The notes below the pieces were generated by a model. That model ran no database searches, had not been told where the DNA came from, and saw only the letters and a program-made list of their open reading frames with translations. A program made the position numbers and the translations under genes. From Rathayibacter sp. VKM Ac-2759 (GTDB taxonomy: Bacteria; Actinomycetota; Actinomycetes; Actinomycetales; Microbacteriaceae), in NCBI RefSeq assembly GCF_009834225.1, contig NZ_CP047176.1, positions 1,612,001-1,676,000 of the forward strand: a DNA stretch of 64,000 bases, written 5' to 3'. Numbering within the stretch: the first letter of the stretch is position 1; each line of letters starts with the position of its first letter. Shown here in pieces: positions 7,818-15,306 of this stretch.

Positions 7818-10235
7818 ATGGCGCGGGGGACCACCGGCGTGGCACGCCGGCTGTTCGGACGCGGTCGGCACGACGACGGCCCGGCCCTGCACGACAACGG
7901 CTCTGCCGTGCGCGACGAGGCGATCGATCTCGATCGGACCCTCCCGCGCGCTCCCGCCGAGAGTGCGCCCGCCTGGTCGTCCGGGCTGCCCACCTTCGAG
8001 GTGCCCGCACCGTCGATCGGCCGGTACTGCGAGCTCGACCCCGACGCGATCGAGTTCCCCCACCCCGCTGTGGCCGACTTCGATCCGGACCTCCCGACCC
8101 CGATCACCTCCGTGCCGCAGGCGGTCGCCGCGCCGCCCGCCGCGGTGCCGCCTCTCGCCGCGCCGCCCGCCGCGGTGCCGCCTCGCGCCGCGCCGGCCCC
8201 CACGGTGCCGCCTCTCATCGCGCCGGCCTTCTCGCCCGAAGCGTCGCCGCAGCCCGACTCGTCGCAGCCCGCGACGACGGTTCCCGACTTCGCACCCGAC
8301 CCCGTCGCGGCTCCCGTCGCGACAGTCCCACCCGTGGTCGAGCCGCTGTCGAGCTTCGCACCACCGCCCGCGCCGCGATCGGCCCTCTCCGCCGTCTCGG
8401 CTCAGGAGCAGGCGGCGGCCGCCGAGCGCGCCGCCGTCGTCGAGCGCATCGCCGAGGCCGAGCGCCTGGCGGAGGCCGAGCGTGTCGCGGAGGCCGAGCG
8501 TATGGCTGAGGTCGAGCGTCTGGCTGAGGTCGAGCGTCTGGCTGAGGCCGAGCGTCTGGCTGAGGTCGAGCGTCTGGCTGAGGCCGAGCGTCTGGCGGAA
8601 GCGGAGCGTCTCGCCGAGGTCGAGCGTGTCGCGGAGGCCGAGCGTGTGGCTGAGGTCGAGCGTCTGGCTGAGGCCGAGCGTCTGGCGGAAGCCGAGCGTC
8701 TCGCCGAGGTCGAGCGTGTCGCGGAAGCCGAGCGTGTGGCTGAGGTCGAGCGTGTGGCTGAGGTCGAGCGTGTGGCTGAGGTCGAGCGTGTGGCTGAGGC
8801 TGAGCGTGCCGCTGAGGACGAGCGTCTGGCCGAGACCGAGCGTGTTGCCGAGGTCGAGCGTCTGGCGGAGTCCGAGCGCGTCGCCGAGGCCGAGCACCGT
8901 GCCGAGGCCGAGCGCCTCGCGGAAGCCGAGCGCCTCGCCGAAGCCCAGCGAGCCGCCGCTGTCGAGCGCGACGAGCGCGACGAGCCCGCCGCGCCGTCCG
9001 CCTTCGAGCGTCCCGCGACCACCCCCCTGAGCGCCCCCTCCCTCGCCGCCGTGTCGACGTTCGGGGTCGCTCCGGCGATCGGGGAGGTCTGCGCGCTCGA
9101 CCCCGACGCGATCGAGTTCCCGCACCCGGCGGTCGCCTCGTTCGTCCCGGAGACCATCCACCACCGGCCCTCCGAGCCCTCGCGCTCCTTCGTGTCGCGC
9201 CAGCGCTCCGCCGCGCCGGCTCCCCGCGCCGAGACCTCCGCCGACCCGTTCGACGCCCTGCTCGCCGACGACCGGCCGCCGGCCCCGCCGACCTATCCCG
9301 AGCACCTGCTGAACCTCGCCGACGCGCCCGACAACCGCAATGACTCGCCGCCCGTCGAGGAGCGCGCCCCGCGCTCGCGTCGCGGCCTGCTCCTGGTCGG
9401 CATCGGGATCGGTGCCGCGGTCCTCGTCATCGGCGGGACTCTCGTCGCCGTCCCGCTGCTCTCGCAGGGAGACTCGGGAGACGCCGCACCCGCCGCCGAC
9501 CCCGGCCTGACGGCCGCCGCCGTCTCGTGGATCGCCTCCTCCCTCGACCCCTCGTCGGTGCTGCTCGTGCAGGACGACCTGGTCGACCAGGTCAACGAGG
9601 GGGGATTCCCGGCCGACACCATCGTCTCCGAGTCCACTCTCGCCGCCGCAGCCCCCGACTCGGCGTGGCGAGCGGCCGACTACGTCCTGGCCACGCCCGC
9701 GCTGACCTCCACGGCGACCGGCGAGGTCTCGACCGCCCTCGAGAACTCGGAGCCCGTCGCCCGGTTCGGCGGCGGCGACTCCGGTGTCGAGGTGCGGCGC
9801 GTGCTCGACCAGGGGCCCGACGCCGCCGCCGCCCAGGAGGTCGTCCTGACCGCCGCACGCGCCTCCGCCGGAGCACAGCTCGCCGCGAACCCGGCCCTCA
9901 CCAGCACTCCGGCCGCGCGCGCCCTGCTCGAGGAGGGGCGCGTCGACTCCCGGCTGCTCCTGCTCCTCGGCCAGCAGCTCGCCGCCGCCCCGCTCTCGGT
10001 CGCCGACTTCCCGCTCGGCACCAACGAGACGGAGGGAGTCCGGCACCGCCTGCTCCTCTCCGGCTACAACGGCGCGAGCATCCCCTCGGACGCCACCGCG
10101 ACCGCCGAGGCGACGGCCTGGCTCGGCAGCCAGACCGGCGACTTCGTCCCCCGCTCGGTCGACTCGAGTGCTGCGGGACTCCTCGTGACCCTCGACCTCG
10201 ACGAGCCCGCCGGACTCCTCCCGAACGCCCCCTAG
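7818..10235 (+). CDS. Membrane-anchored hexapeptide-repeat (LAEAER) coiled-coil protein
   Basis: About 805 aa from this ATG; function not recognised. Order: a basic N-terminus (GVARRLFGRGR), a Pro/Ala-rich disordered stretch, about 29 hexapeptides of the form [LVI]AE[AV]ER (residues about 209-384), a second disordered stretch, one membrane segment (GLLLVGIGIGAAVLVIGG, about 526-550) and an outside domain of about 255 aa with no motif I know. The sequence DPDAIEFPHPAV occurs twice, once on each side of the helical repeat. The predicted topology is N-in, C-out, with the long charged helix in the cytoplasm, somewhat like TolA or DivIVA-type spacers. Codons before 7818 (AGA, AGG, TAT, CAA) are atypical, so the ATG at 7656 is rejected. 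The next four or five genes are all envelope-related. Confidence 0.75.
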   Translation: MARGTTGVARRLFGRGRHDDGPALHDNGSAVRDEAIDLDRTLPRAPAESAPAWSSGLPTFEVPAPSIGRYCELDPDAIEFPHPAVADFDPDLPTPITSVPQAVAAPPAAVPPLAAPPAAVPPRAAPAPTVPPLIAPAFSPEASPQPDSSQPATTVPDFAPDPVAAPVATVPPVVEPLSSFAPPPAPRSALSAVSAQEQAAAAERAAVVERIAEAERLAEAERVAEAERMAEVERLAEVERLAEAERLAEVERLAEAERLAEAERLAEVERVAEAERVAEVERLAEAERLAEAERLAEVERVAEAERVAEVERVAEVERVAEVERVAEAERAAEDERLAETERVAEVERLAESERVAEAEHRAEAERLAEAERLAEAQRAAAVERDERDEPAAPSAFERPATTPLSAPSLAAVSTFGVAPAIGEVCALDPDAIEFPHPAVASFVPETIHHRPSEPSRSFVSRQRSAAPAPRAETSADPFDALLADDRPPAPPTYPEHLLNLADAPDNRNDSPPVEERAPRSRRGLLLVGIGIGAAVLVIGGTLVAVPLLSQGDSGDAAPAADPGLTAAAVSWIASSLDPSSVLLVQDDLVDQVNEGGFPADTIVSESTLAAAAPDSAWRAADYVLATPALTSTATGEVSTALENSEPVARFGGGDSGVEVRRVLDQGPDAAAAQEVVLTAARASAGAQLAANPALTSTPAARALLEEGRVDSRLLLLLGQQLAAAPLSVADFPLGTNETEGVRHRLLLSGYNGASIPSDATATAEATAWLGSQTGDFVPRSVDSSAAGLLVTLDLDEPAGLLPNAP
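8442..8969 (+). repeat. 18-bp tandem repeat encoding about 29 ERLAEA/ERVAEV hexads
   Basis: This in-frame array inside the coiled-coil gene has units close to GAGCGTCTGGCTGAGGTC. The middle units use GCT and CGT, codons that are scarce in the flanking sequence, and are near-identical at DNA level, which points to recent slippage or unequal exchange. The first and last units are diverged and use the normal GCC/CGC codons. Confidence 0.93.
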
Positions 10236-10258
10236 CGCCACCCACCGAAGGACCACTC

Positions 10259-11152
10259 ATGCACCCGCTCGCCCGCTCCGCCCGCACGCCCCGACGTCTG
10301 CCGCGGATGGCGATCGGCCTGGTCGCGGCGGCCGCGCTGGCGGCGCTGGGTGCGGCGCCGGCGTCGGCGGAAGAGGCGGCGCCCTCGACGGGCTGGGTGC
10401 GGGTCGCGCACCTGTCGCCCGACACGAAGTCGGTCGACGTCACACTCACCGCTCTCGCGGGCGGAGGCGCGGCCTTCGAGCTCGACGACGTCGCCTACGG
10501 TGCGGTCTCGCCCTACTGGACCCTGCAGCCGGGCACCTACGTCGTGTCGATGGTCCCCTCCGACGCTCCCGACGGCACGGCTCCCGTGATCCAGCAGTCG
10601 GTCGACGTCTCGGCGGGGACTCCGCTGACCGTCGCCGCCCTCGGCCGGAACGCGGTCCTGTCCACCACCGTCTTCACCGACGACCTCACGCCGCCGGCCG
10701 ACGGCCAGGCTCGCGTCCGCGTCGTCCAGGCCTCGACCACCGCCTCGCAGGTCGACGTCGTCACCACCACGGGAGCGGTCATCGCGAGCGATGCGCAGCA
10801 GGGCACCGCCACCTCCTACAAGAACGTCCCGGCCGGCCCGTGGACGCTCGACGTCAGCACCACGTCCGCCACGGCGAAGGCGGATCTCGACCTCGCTCCC
10901 GGATCCGTCGCCTCCCTCTTCGTGCTCGACGACGCGTCCGGCGGTCTCGTCGTCTCGCCGGTCCTCGACTCCGCCGCGGTCGGCGATCTGCCCACGGGCG
11001 GCATCCAGACCGGAGGAGGCGCGACGGCCGTCCACGTCTCGTCGACCGGATCGCCGGTCGTCCCCGGCCTCCTCGGCGTCGGCTCCGTGCTCGCCCTCCT
11101 CGCCGCCGCGGTGGTCGTGTTCGCGCGCCGGAGCGCCGCGCGAACGCACTGA
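10259..11152 (+). CDS. Secreted DUF4397 protein with C-terminal membrane anchor
   Basis: 297 aa. An N-terminal signal peptide has basic residues (ARTPRRLPR), a hydrophobic core and an APASA cleavage site. Two DUF4397-like beta domains follow: VRVAHLSPDTKSVDVTL to VAALG, and ARVRVVQASTTASQVDV to VASLFVLD. A Gly-rich linker with LPTGG precedes the C-terminal membrane segment VVPGLLGVGSVLALLAAAVVV and a short basic tail. This resembles a cell-wall-sorted protein, though LPTGG lacks the X of LPXTG. Next to it is a class F sortase gene that overlaps its stop by 1 bp, a pairing frequent in actinobacteria, so the sortase may process or assemble this protein (inference). GAAGGA precedes the ATG. Confidence 0.85.
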   Translation: MHPLARSARTPRRLPRMAIGLVAAAALAALGAAPASAEEAAPSTGWVRVAHLSPDTKSVDVTLTALAGGGAAFELDDVAYGAVSPYWTLQPGTYVVSMVPSDAPDGTAPVIQQSVDVSAGTPLTVAALGRNAVLSTTVFTDDLTPPADGQARVRVVQASTTASQVDVVTTTGAVIASDAQQGTATSYKNVPAGPWTLDVSTTSATAKADLDLAPGSVASLFVLDDASGGLVVSPVLDSAAVGDLPTGGIQTGGGATAVHVSSTGSPVVPGLLGVGSVLALLAAAVVVFARRSAARTH

Positions 11153-11790
11153 TGCGCGGGACACCGGCGGTCGCGGCCGCCGCTCTGCTGCTCGCGGTGC
11201 TCGCGGGCTGCGCGTCGGCGCCCGCCGCGGAAGCTCCTCCGGCGCCGGCGGAGACGACGGCCGTCGCCACGCCGGTCGCGACCCCCGGTCCTGCCGACGC
11301 CGGCCGCCTGCAGGACCCGGTCGCCGCTCCCGCTCCTGCCCGCTCCGCCCTCGTCCCCGAGCGCGTGATCATTCCCGCACTCGGCGTCGACTCGACCCTC
11401 GAGTCGCTGACCCGGGACGACACCGGCTGGATCCAGCCGCCCGAGCTCGTGGACGAGGCCGGCTGGTACCGCGACGGCGTGGTGCCCGGCGACATCGGCC
11501 CCTCCGTCATCGCCGGCCACGTCGACTCGCGGATCGGCCCCGGCGTGTTCCTCCGCCTGTCCGAGCTCGCCCCCGGCGACACCGTCGACGTCGTCCTCTC
11601 GGACGGCAGCACGCGCACCTTCTCGGTCACCGGGTCCGTGACGGTCCCGAAGGAGGACTTCCCGACCGAGGACGTCTACGGTCCGGCTCCGACCGCGCAG
11701 CTGCGGCTGATCACCTGCGGAGGCGTCTTCGACGATTCCTACGGCCACTACGTCGACAACGTGGTGGTCTCGGCCGTGCGCGTGGCGTGA
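11152..11790 (+). CDS. Class F sortase, predicted lipoprotein
   Basis: 212 aa. The N-terminus ends in the lipobox LAGC with Cys20, so it is predicted to be lipid-anchored outside the membrane rather than held by a signal anchor. A disordered Ala/Pro stretch to about residue 65 leads into the sortase barrel: RVIIPALGVDSTLE, SVIAGHVDS with catalytic His123, and LRLITCGGVFD with catalytic Cys189. The downstream YGHYVDNVVVSA is the form typical of class F. Sortases cleave sorting signals and join proteins to the envelope. The ATG overlaps the stop of the DUF4397 gene (TGATG), so the two are coupled and the DUF4397 protein is the obvious candidate substrate. Confidence 0.88.
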   Translation: MRGTPAVAAAALLLAVLAGCASAPAAEAPPAPAETTAVATPVATPGPADAGRLQDPVAAPAPARSALVPERVIIPALGVDSTLESLTRDDTGWIQPPELVDEAGWYRDGVVPGDIGPSVIAGHVDSRIGPGVFLRLSELAPGDTVDVVLSDGSTRTFSVTGSVTVPKEDFPTEDVYGPAPTAQLRLITCGGVFDDSYGHYVDNVVVSAVRVA

Positions 11791-11849
11791 GGCGCGGCGC
11801 GCCACGATTCGCAGCCGTCTCGACGTTTCGGCGCGTACCCTCCCCGGGT

Positions 11850-12956
11850 ATGAGCACCTCCTGGAAGCGCTGGACCCCGTTCGCCGCCGTACCCCTGGTC
11901 GTCGTCGCGGCGGCCGTGGCGCTTCCCCTCTCGGCCAGTGCGGCCGGAGACCTCCCCGAGAAGTCGGCCGCTGAGCTGCTGGCCTTCGTCGCGGAGAACG
12001 ACGTGACCGCGTTCTCGGGCGAGATCGAGCAGACCTCCGACCTCGGCCTCCCCGATCTCTCCGCGCTCGGCGGGTCGGGTGCCTCCACCGGCTCCGGTGA
12101 GACCTCGAGCACCGATGCGCTCCTCGAGCTCGCGACCGGCTCGCACCAGGCCCGCGTGTTCGTCGACGCCGAGCAGGGCGCCCGCCTGCAGATCCTCGAC
12201 CGGCTCGCCGAGCGCGACATCGTCGCCTCGAAGGGCGAGGGCGTGTGGATCTACGACTCCTCCGAGAACACCGCCACCCATCTGCTGCCCGCCGAGGGCG
12301 ACGGCACCGCTCCCGAGTCCGCTCCCGCCGCCGAGGTGCCCACCCCGTCGAGCGCCGCCGAGCAGATCCTCGCGTCGATCGACCCCACCACGACCGTCGC
12401 CGTCGGCTCCGACGTCAGCGTGGCCGGCCGCGACGCCTACGAGCTCGTGCTGACCCCGCGCGACTCCGGCACTCTGGTCGGCTCCGTCACCGTCTCGGTC
12501 GACGGCGAGACCGGACTGCCCCTCGGTGTCGCGGTGACCGCCGTCGGTGCCACCTCGCCGGCGTTCAGCGTCGCCTACTCGAGCATCGACTTCGAGGCGC
12601 CCGACGCCGCCATGTTCGACTTCACCGCCCCCGAGGGCGCCACCGTGACGGAGGAGACGGCTCCCGCGCACGACGACACCACCGCTCCCGAGGCCACCGA
12701 TCCCGGCGCCACGGCGCCCGACGCCTCCGCCGACGACTCGGGTGTCACGAGCACCGGCACGGGCTGGGGCACCGTCGTCGAGCTGCCCGCGGGCGACGCC
12801 GAGGCGCTCTCCGCTCTCGACTCGGTGACCACCCCCGTCGCCGGTGGCCGAGTGCTCTCGTCCGCGCTGCTGAGCGTGCTGATCACCGACGACGGCCGCG
12901 TCCTCGCCGGGGCGGTCCCGACCGACGTCCTGCTCGACACGGCCGCCGGGCGGTGA
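11850..12956 (+). CDS. Secreted LolA/RseB-like protein
   Basis: 368 aa. A signal peptide (WKRWTPFAAVPLVVVAAAVA, cleavage after SASA) is followed by a fold like LolA/LppX/RseB lipid-binding proteins: AELLAFVAENDVTAFSGEIEQ, the strand-rich WIYDSSENTATHLLP, and DAYELVLTPRDSGTLVGSVTVSVDG. An acidic Ala/Thr/Pro-rich linker is inserted late (about residues 270-305). Family members bind acyl chains or lipoproteins, or sense envelope state; which of these applies is unknown. The stop overlaps the GTG start of an ABC ATPase, so this extracytoplasmic protein probably works with the exporter, as a carrier or sensor. Confidence 0.7.
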   Translation: MSTSWKRWTPFAAVPLVVVAAAVALPLSASAAGDLPEKSAAELLAFVAENDVTAFSGEIEQTSDLGLPDLSALGGSGASTGSGETSSTDALLELATGSHQARVFVDAEQGARLQILDRLAERDIVASKGEGVWIYDSSENTATHLLPAEGDGTAPESAPAAEVPTPSSAAEQILASIDPTTTVAVGSDVSVAGRDAYELVLTPRDSGTLVGSVTVSVDGETGLPLGVAVTAVGATSPAFSVAYSSIDFEAPDAAMFDFTAPEGATVTEETAPAHDDTTAPEATDPGATAPDASADDSGVTSTGTGWGTVVELPAGDAEALSALDSVTTPVAGGRVLSSALLSVLITDDGRVLAGAVPTDVLLDTAAGR

Positions 12957-13909
12957 CGACGGCCGAGCTCGCGGTCGAGACCCGCGGTCTCACCAAGCGC
13001 TTCGGGCGTCAGGAGGCCGTGTCGGGTCTCGATCTCGCGGTGCCGCGCGGGGCCGTCTTCGGCTTCCTCGGCCCCAACGGCTCGGGCAAGACGACCACCA
13101 TCCGGATGCTCCTCGCCCTCGCCGCGCCGACGGAGGGGAGCATCACGGTGCTCGGCTCCGCGATGCCGCGCCGTGCGGCCGACGTGCTCCCGCGGGTCGG
13201 CGCGCTGGTCGAGGGCCCCGGCTTCTACCCGTTCCTCTCGGGCGCCGCGAACCTCCGCCGCTTCGACGCGGCCGAGTCCGGCACCTCCTCCCGCACCCGT
13301 GGCGCCCGGACCGCGGAGGCGCTCGCCCGCGTCGGACTCTCGGCCGCAGCCCGCAAGAAGGTCGGCTCGTACTCGCTCGGCATGAAGCAGCGCCTCGGCA
13401 TCGCCGTCGCCCTGCTGTCGCCGCGCGACCTGATCGTGCTCGACGAGCCGACCAACGGACTCGACCCGCAGGGCACCCGCGAGGTGCGCTCGCTGGTGCG
13501 CGGGCTCAACGAGGACGGCACCACCGTGCTCGTCTCGAGCCATCTGCTCGCCGAGATCGAGCAGCTCTGCACGCACGCCGCGGTGATGCGGACGGGCCGC
13601 CTCGTGGCGCAGGGCGGTCTCGACGAGCTCCGCGGCGACGCGGCGTCCGTCGAGCTGCTCACGCCCGACCCCGAGCGCGCGCTCGGCGAGCTCGCGGCAC
13701 GCGGACTCGAGCCGCGGGTGGCGGCGGCCGCGCATCCGACCGATCCGCCGCTCCTCGTCGCGGCGCTCCCGCCGGGCACGGCACCGGAGGCGCTCGTCGC
13801 CGCGCTGGTCGCCGCCGACGTCCGCGTCCGCGGCTTCGCGGTCCGCAGGCCCTCTCTCGAGGAGCGCTTCGTCGAGCTGACGGGGGAGGGCTTCGATGTC
13901 GAGCGCTGA
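12953..13909 (+). CDS. ABC transporter ATP-binding protein (DrrA/CcmA-type)
   Basis: 318 aa ATPase: Walker A GPNGSGKTT, signature SLGMKQRLGI, Walker B LIVLDEPTNGLD and switch His in SSHLL. The C-terminal extension (about residues 225-318) is typical of ABC-2 exporter ATPases and ends in ERFVELTGE. It starts at GTG in a GTGA overlap with the LolA-like gene and overlaps the following permease gene by 14 bp, so the three are translated together. Likely substrates are lipids, peptides or drugs; the genetic context favours an envelope component. Confidence 0.92.
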   Translation: MTTAELAVETRGLTKRFGRQEAVSGLDLAVPRGAVFGFLGPNGSGKTTTIRMLLALAAPTEGSITVLGSAMPRRAADVLPRVGALVEGPGFYPFLSGAANLRRFDAAESGTSSRTRGARTAEALARVGLSAAARKKVGSYSLGMKQRLGIAVALLSPRDLIVLDEPTNGLDPQGTREVRSLVRGLNEDGTTVLVSSHLLAEIEQLCTHAAVMRTGRLVAQGGLDELRGDAASVELLTPDPERALGELAARGLEPRVAAAAHPTDPPLLVAALPPGTAPEALVAALVAADVRVRGFAVRRPSLEERFVELTGEGFDVER

Positions 13910-14735
13910 GGCGGTGCGGGGGCGCGGAGGCGTCGGCGCGCTCCTCGCCTCCGAGCTGGCCCTGCTCTTCCGCCGCCGGCGCACGTGGGCGCTCCTGGCG
14001 GCCCTCGCCGCCATCCCGGTCCTGCTCGCCGTCGCGGTGCGCCTGTCGGGGAGCGAGGGCGGCGGCCCCTCCTTCGTCGGCTCGATCGCCGGCAACGGGC
14101 TGTTCGTCGGCTTCGCCGCGATCACCGTCGCGGTGCCGCTCTTCCTCCCGCTGACCATCGGTGTCGTCGCGGGCGACGCGATCGCGGGGGAGGCGTCGCT
14201 CGGCACGCTCCGCTACCTGCTCGTCACCCCGGTGGGCCGGGTGCGGCTGCTCGCCGTCAAGTTCGCCGCGTCGGTCGCGTTCTGCCTCGCCGCGGCGCTC
14301 ACGGTCATGGTCGTGGGCATCGTGATCGGCCTCGCCCTGTTCCCGGTGGGGCCCGTCACCCTGCTGTCGGGGAGCAGCGTGCCGCTCGGGGCCGCGATCG
14401 GGCGTGCGCTCCTGATCGCCGTCTACGCGGCGCTGTCGCTGGTCGGGCTCGCCGCGATCGGCCTCTTCATCTCGACCCTCACCGATGTGCCGGTCGGAGC
14501 GATGGCCGCCACGGTTGTCGTGTCGATCGCCGCGCAGATCGTCGGCTCGCTCTCGCAGCTCGACGCTCTGCACCCGTTCCTGTTCACCGACCGCTGGTTC
14601 GACTTCGCCGATCTGCTGCGCGATCCGATCGCGTGGGGGTCGCTCGGCGAGAACGCGCTCCTGCAGCTGGCCTACGTGCTCGTGTTCGGGTCGCTCGCGA
14701 TCGGCCGCTTCACCACGCGGGACGTGCTGAGCTGA
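13896..14735 (+). CDS. ABC-2 type transporter permease
   Basis: 279 aa integral membrane protein with about six membrane segments, beginning with RRTWALLAALAAIPVLLAVAV. The segment GDAIAGEASLGTLRYLLVTPVGR is the amphipathic coupling region expected for ABC-2 permeases, followed by VAFCLAAALTVMVVGIVIGL and further helices. It forms the membrane part of the exporter with the ATPase it overlaps. It is the last gene of the envelope cluster; a strong terminator hairpin follows 5 bp after its stop. Confidence 0.9.
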   Translation: MSSAEAVRGRGGVGALLASELALLFRRRRTWALLAALAAIPVLLAVAVRLSGSEGGGPSFVGSIAGNGLFVGFAAITVAVPLFLPLTIGVVAGDAIAGEASLGTLRYLLVTPVGRVRLLAVKFAASVAFCLAAALTVMVVGIVIGLALFPVGPVTLLSGSSVPLGAAIGRALLIAVYAALSLVGLAAIGLFISTLTDVPVGAMAATVVVSIAAQIVGSLSQLDALHPFLFTDRWFDFADLLRDPIAWGSLGENALLQLAYVLVFGSLAIGRFTTRDVLS

Positions 14736-14740
14736 CGGCA

Positions 14741-14773
14741 GCGGCCGCCCTCCCGTGACGGGAGAGCGGCCGC
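14741..14773. terminator. Bidirectional terminator hairpin
   Basis: A 15-bp stem with one mismatch and loop TGA: GCGGCCGCCCTCCCG (14741-14755) pairs with 14759-14773. It lies between the stops of the ABC permease and the convergent HesB-like gene. No long U tract follows, as is usual in GC-rich actinobacteria. Confidence 0.85.
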
Positions 14774-14788
14774 GGTCCTCGCCCGGCG

Positions 14789-15073
14789 TCAGTCCTGCGG
14801 GGCGACGCCGAAGCTGACTGAGCCGGCCTCGTCGACCTGCGCGTCGAGCACCTTGTCCTCGAGCGCGACCGAGGCGGCGACGTCGAGGAACACCCGCGCG
14901 CCGTCCTGCACGACGACGGCGTCGGTCGTCTCGGGCGCCGCCGCGACGGCGACGGCGAAGTTGCGGGCGTCGAGGTCGTCTCCGCTGATGCGGAGTCCGC
15001 CCTCGGCGGGGGTCTCGGTCTGGCTGGTGATGGTCGTGACGATCGAGCGGGCACTGTCGGTGAGAGTGAGCAT
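14789..15073 (-). CDS. HesB/IscA-like protein lacking cysteines
   Basis: 94 aa, close to the length of A-type Fe-S carrier proteins. It has the family start MLTLTDSARSIVTTI and a GLRIS strand. None of the three conserved Cys ligands of IscA/ErpA is present; the protein has no Cys at all, so it cannot hold an Fe-S cluster the usual way. Small HesB-like Cys-less proteins are known in actinobacteria, but their role is undefined. GGAAGGA precedes the ATG at 15073 at good spacing, which excludes the longer frame. It is a single gene, converging on the exporter operon and divergent from the LacI locus. Confidence 0.75.
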   Translation of the reverse strand: MLTLTDSARSIVTTITSQTETPAEGGLRISGDDLDARNFAVAVAAAPETTDAVVVQDGARVFLDVAASVALEDKVLDAQVDEAGSVSFGVAPQD

Positions 15074-15217
15074 CGCGTCGTTCCTTCCGTCGGGGTCGAT
15101 GAGGGGGCCACGATGCCGGGATCCGGCCCCCGTCTCAACCCGTGCCCCGGGACACGGAGGCGATGCACACCTCCCCGCAACACTCGCGCTCCTCAGCAAC
15201 ATCCGGCAAACCTTTCC

Positions 15218-15247
15218 TTGACGCGGCAAATTGCCGCAAGCTACCGT
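15218..15247 (+). promoter_or_regulatory. Promoter and LacI-type operator upstream of the arabinofuranoside locus
   Basis: A -35-like TTGACG (15218-15223) and -10-like TACCGT (15242-15247) are 18 bp apart. Between them lies the palindrome GCGGCAA-A-TTGCCGC (15223-15237). A repressor bound there would block polymerase. As it lies just ahead of a LacI-family gene, autoregulation and control of the whole locus are likely. Confidence 0.75.
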
Positions 15248-15306
15248 GGGCGCATCGCGGCGATCGCCTCCGACCCGGCCGCGTCTCGACGACGAGAGGA
15301 CGAACC

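Noticed and set aside
8442..8969. CRISPR-like array
   Set aside because: The 18-bp units are contiguous with no unique spacers and are in frame with a coding sequence.
11000..11030. Sortase LPXTG signal in the DUF4397 protein
   Set aside because: The residues are LPTGG, lacking the X and Thr-Gly order; noted as a possible variant only.
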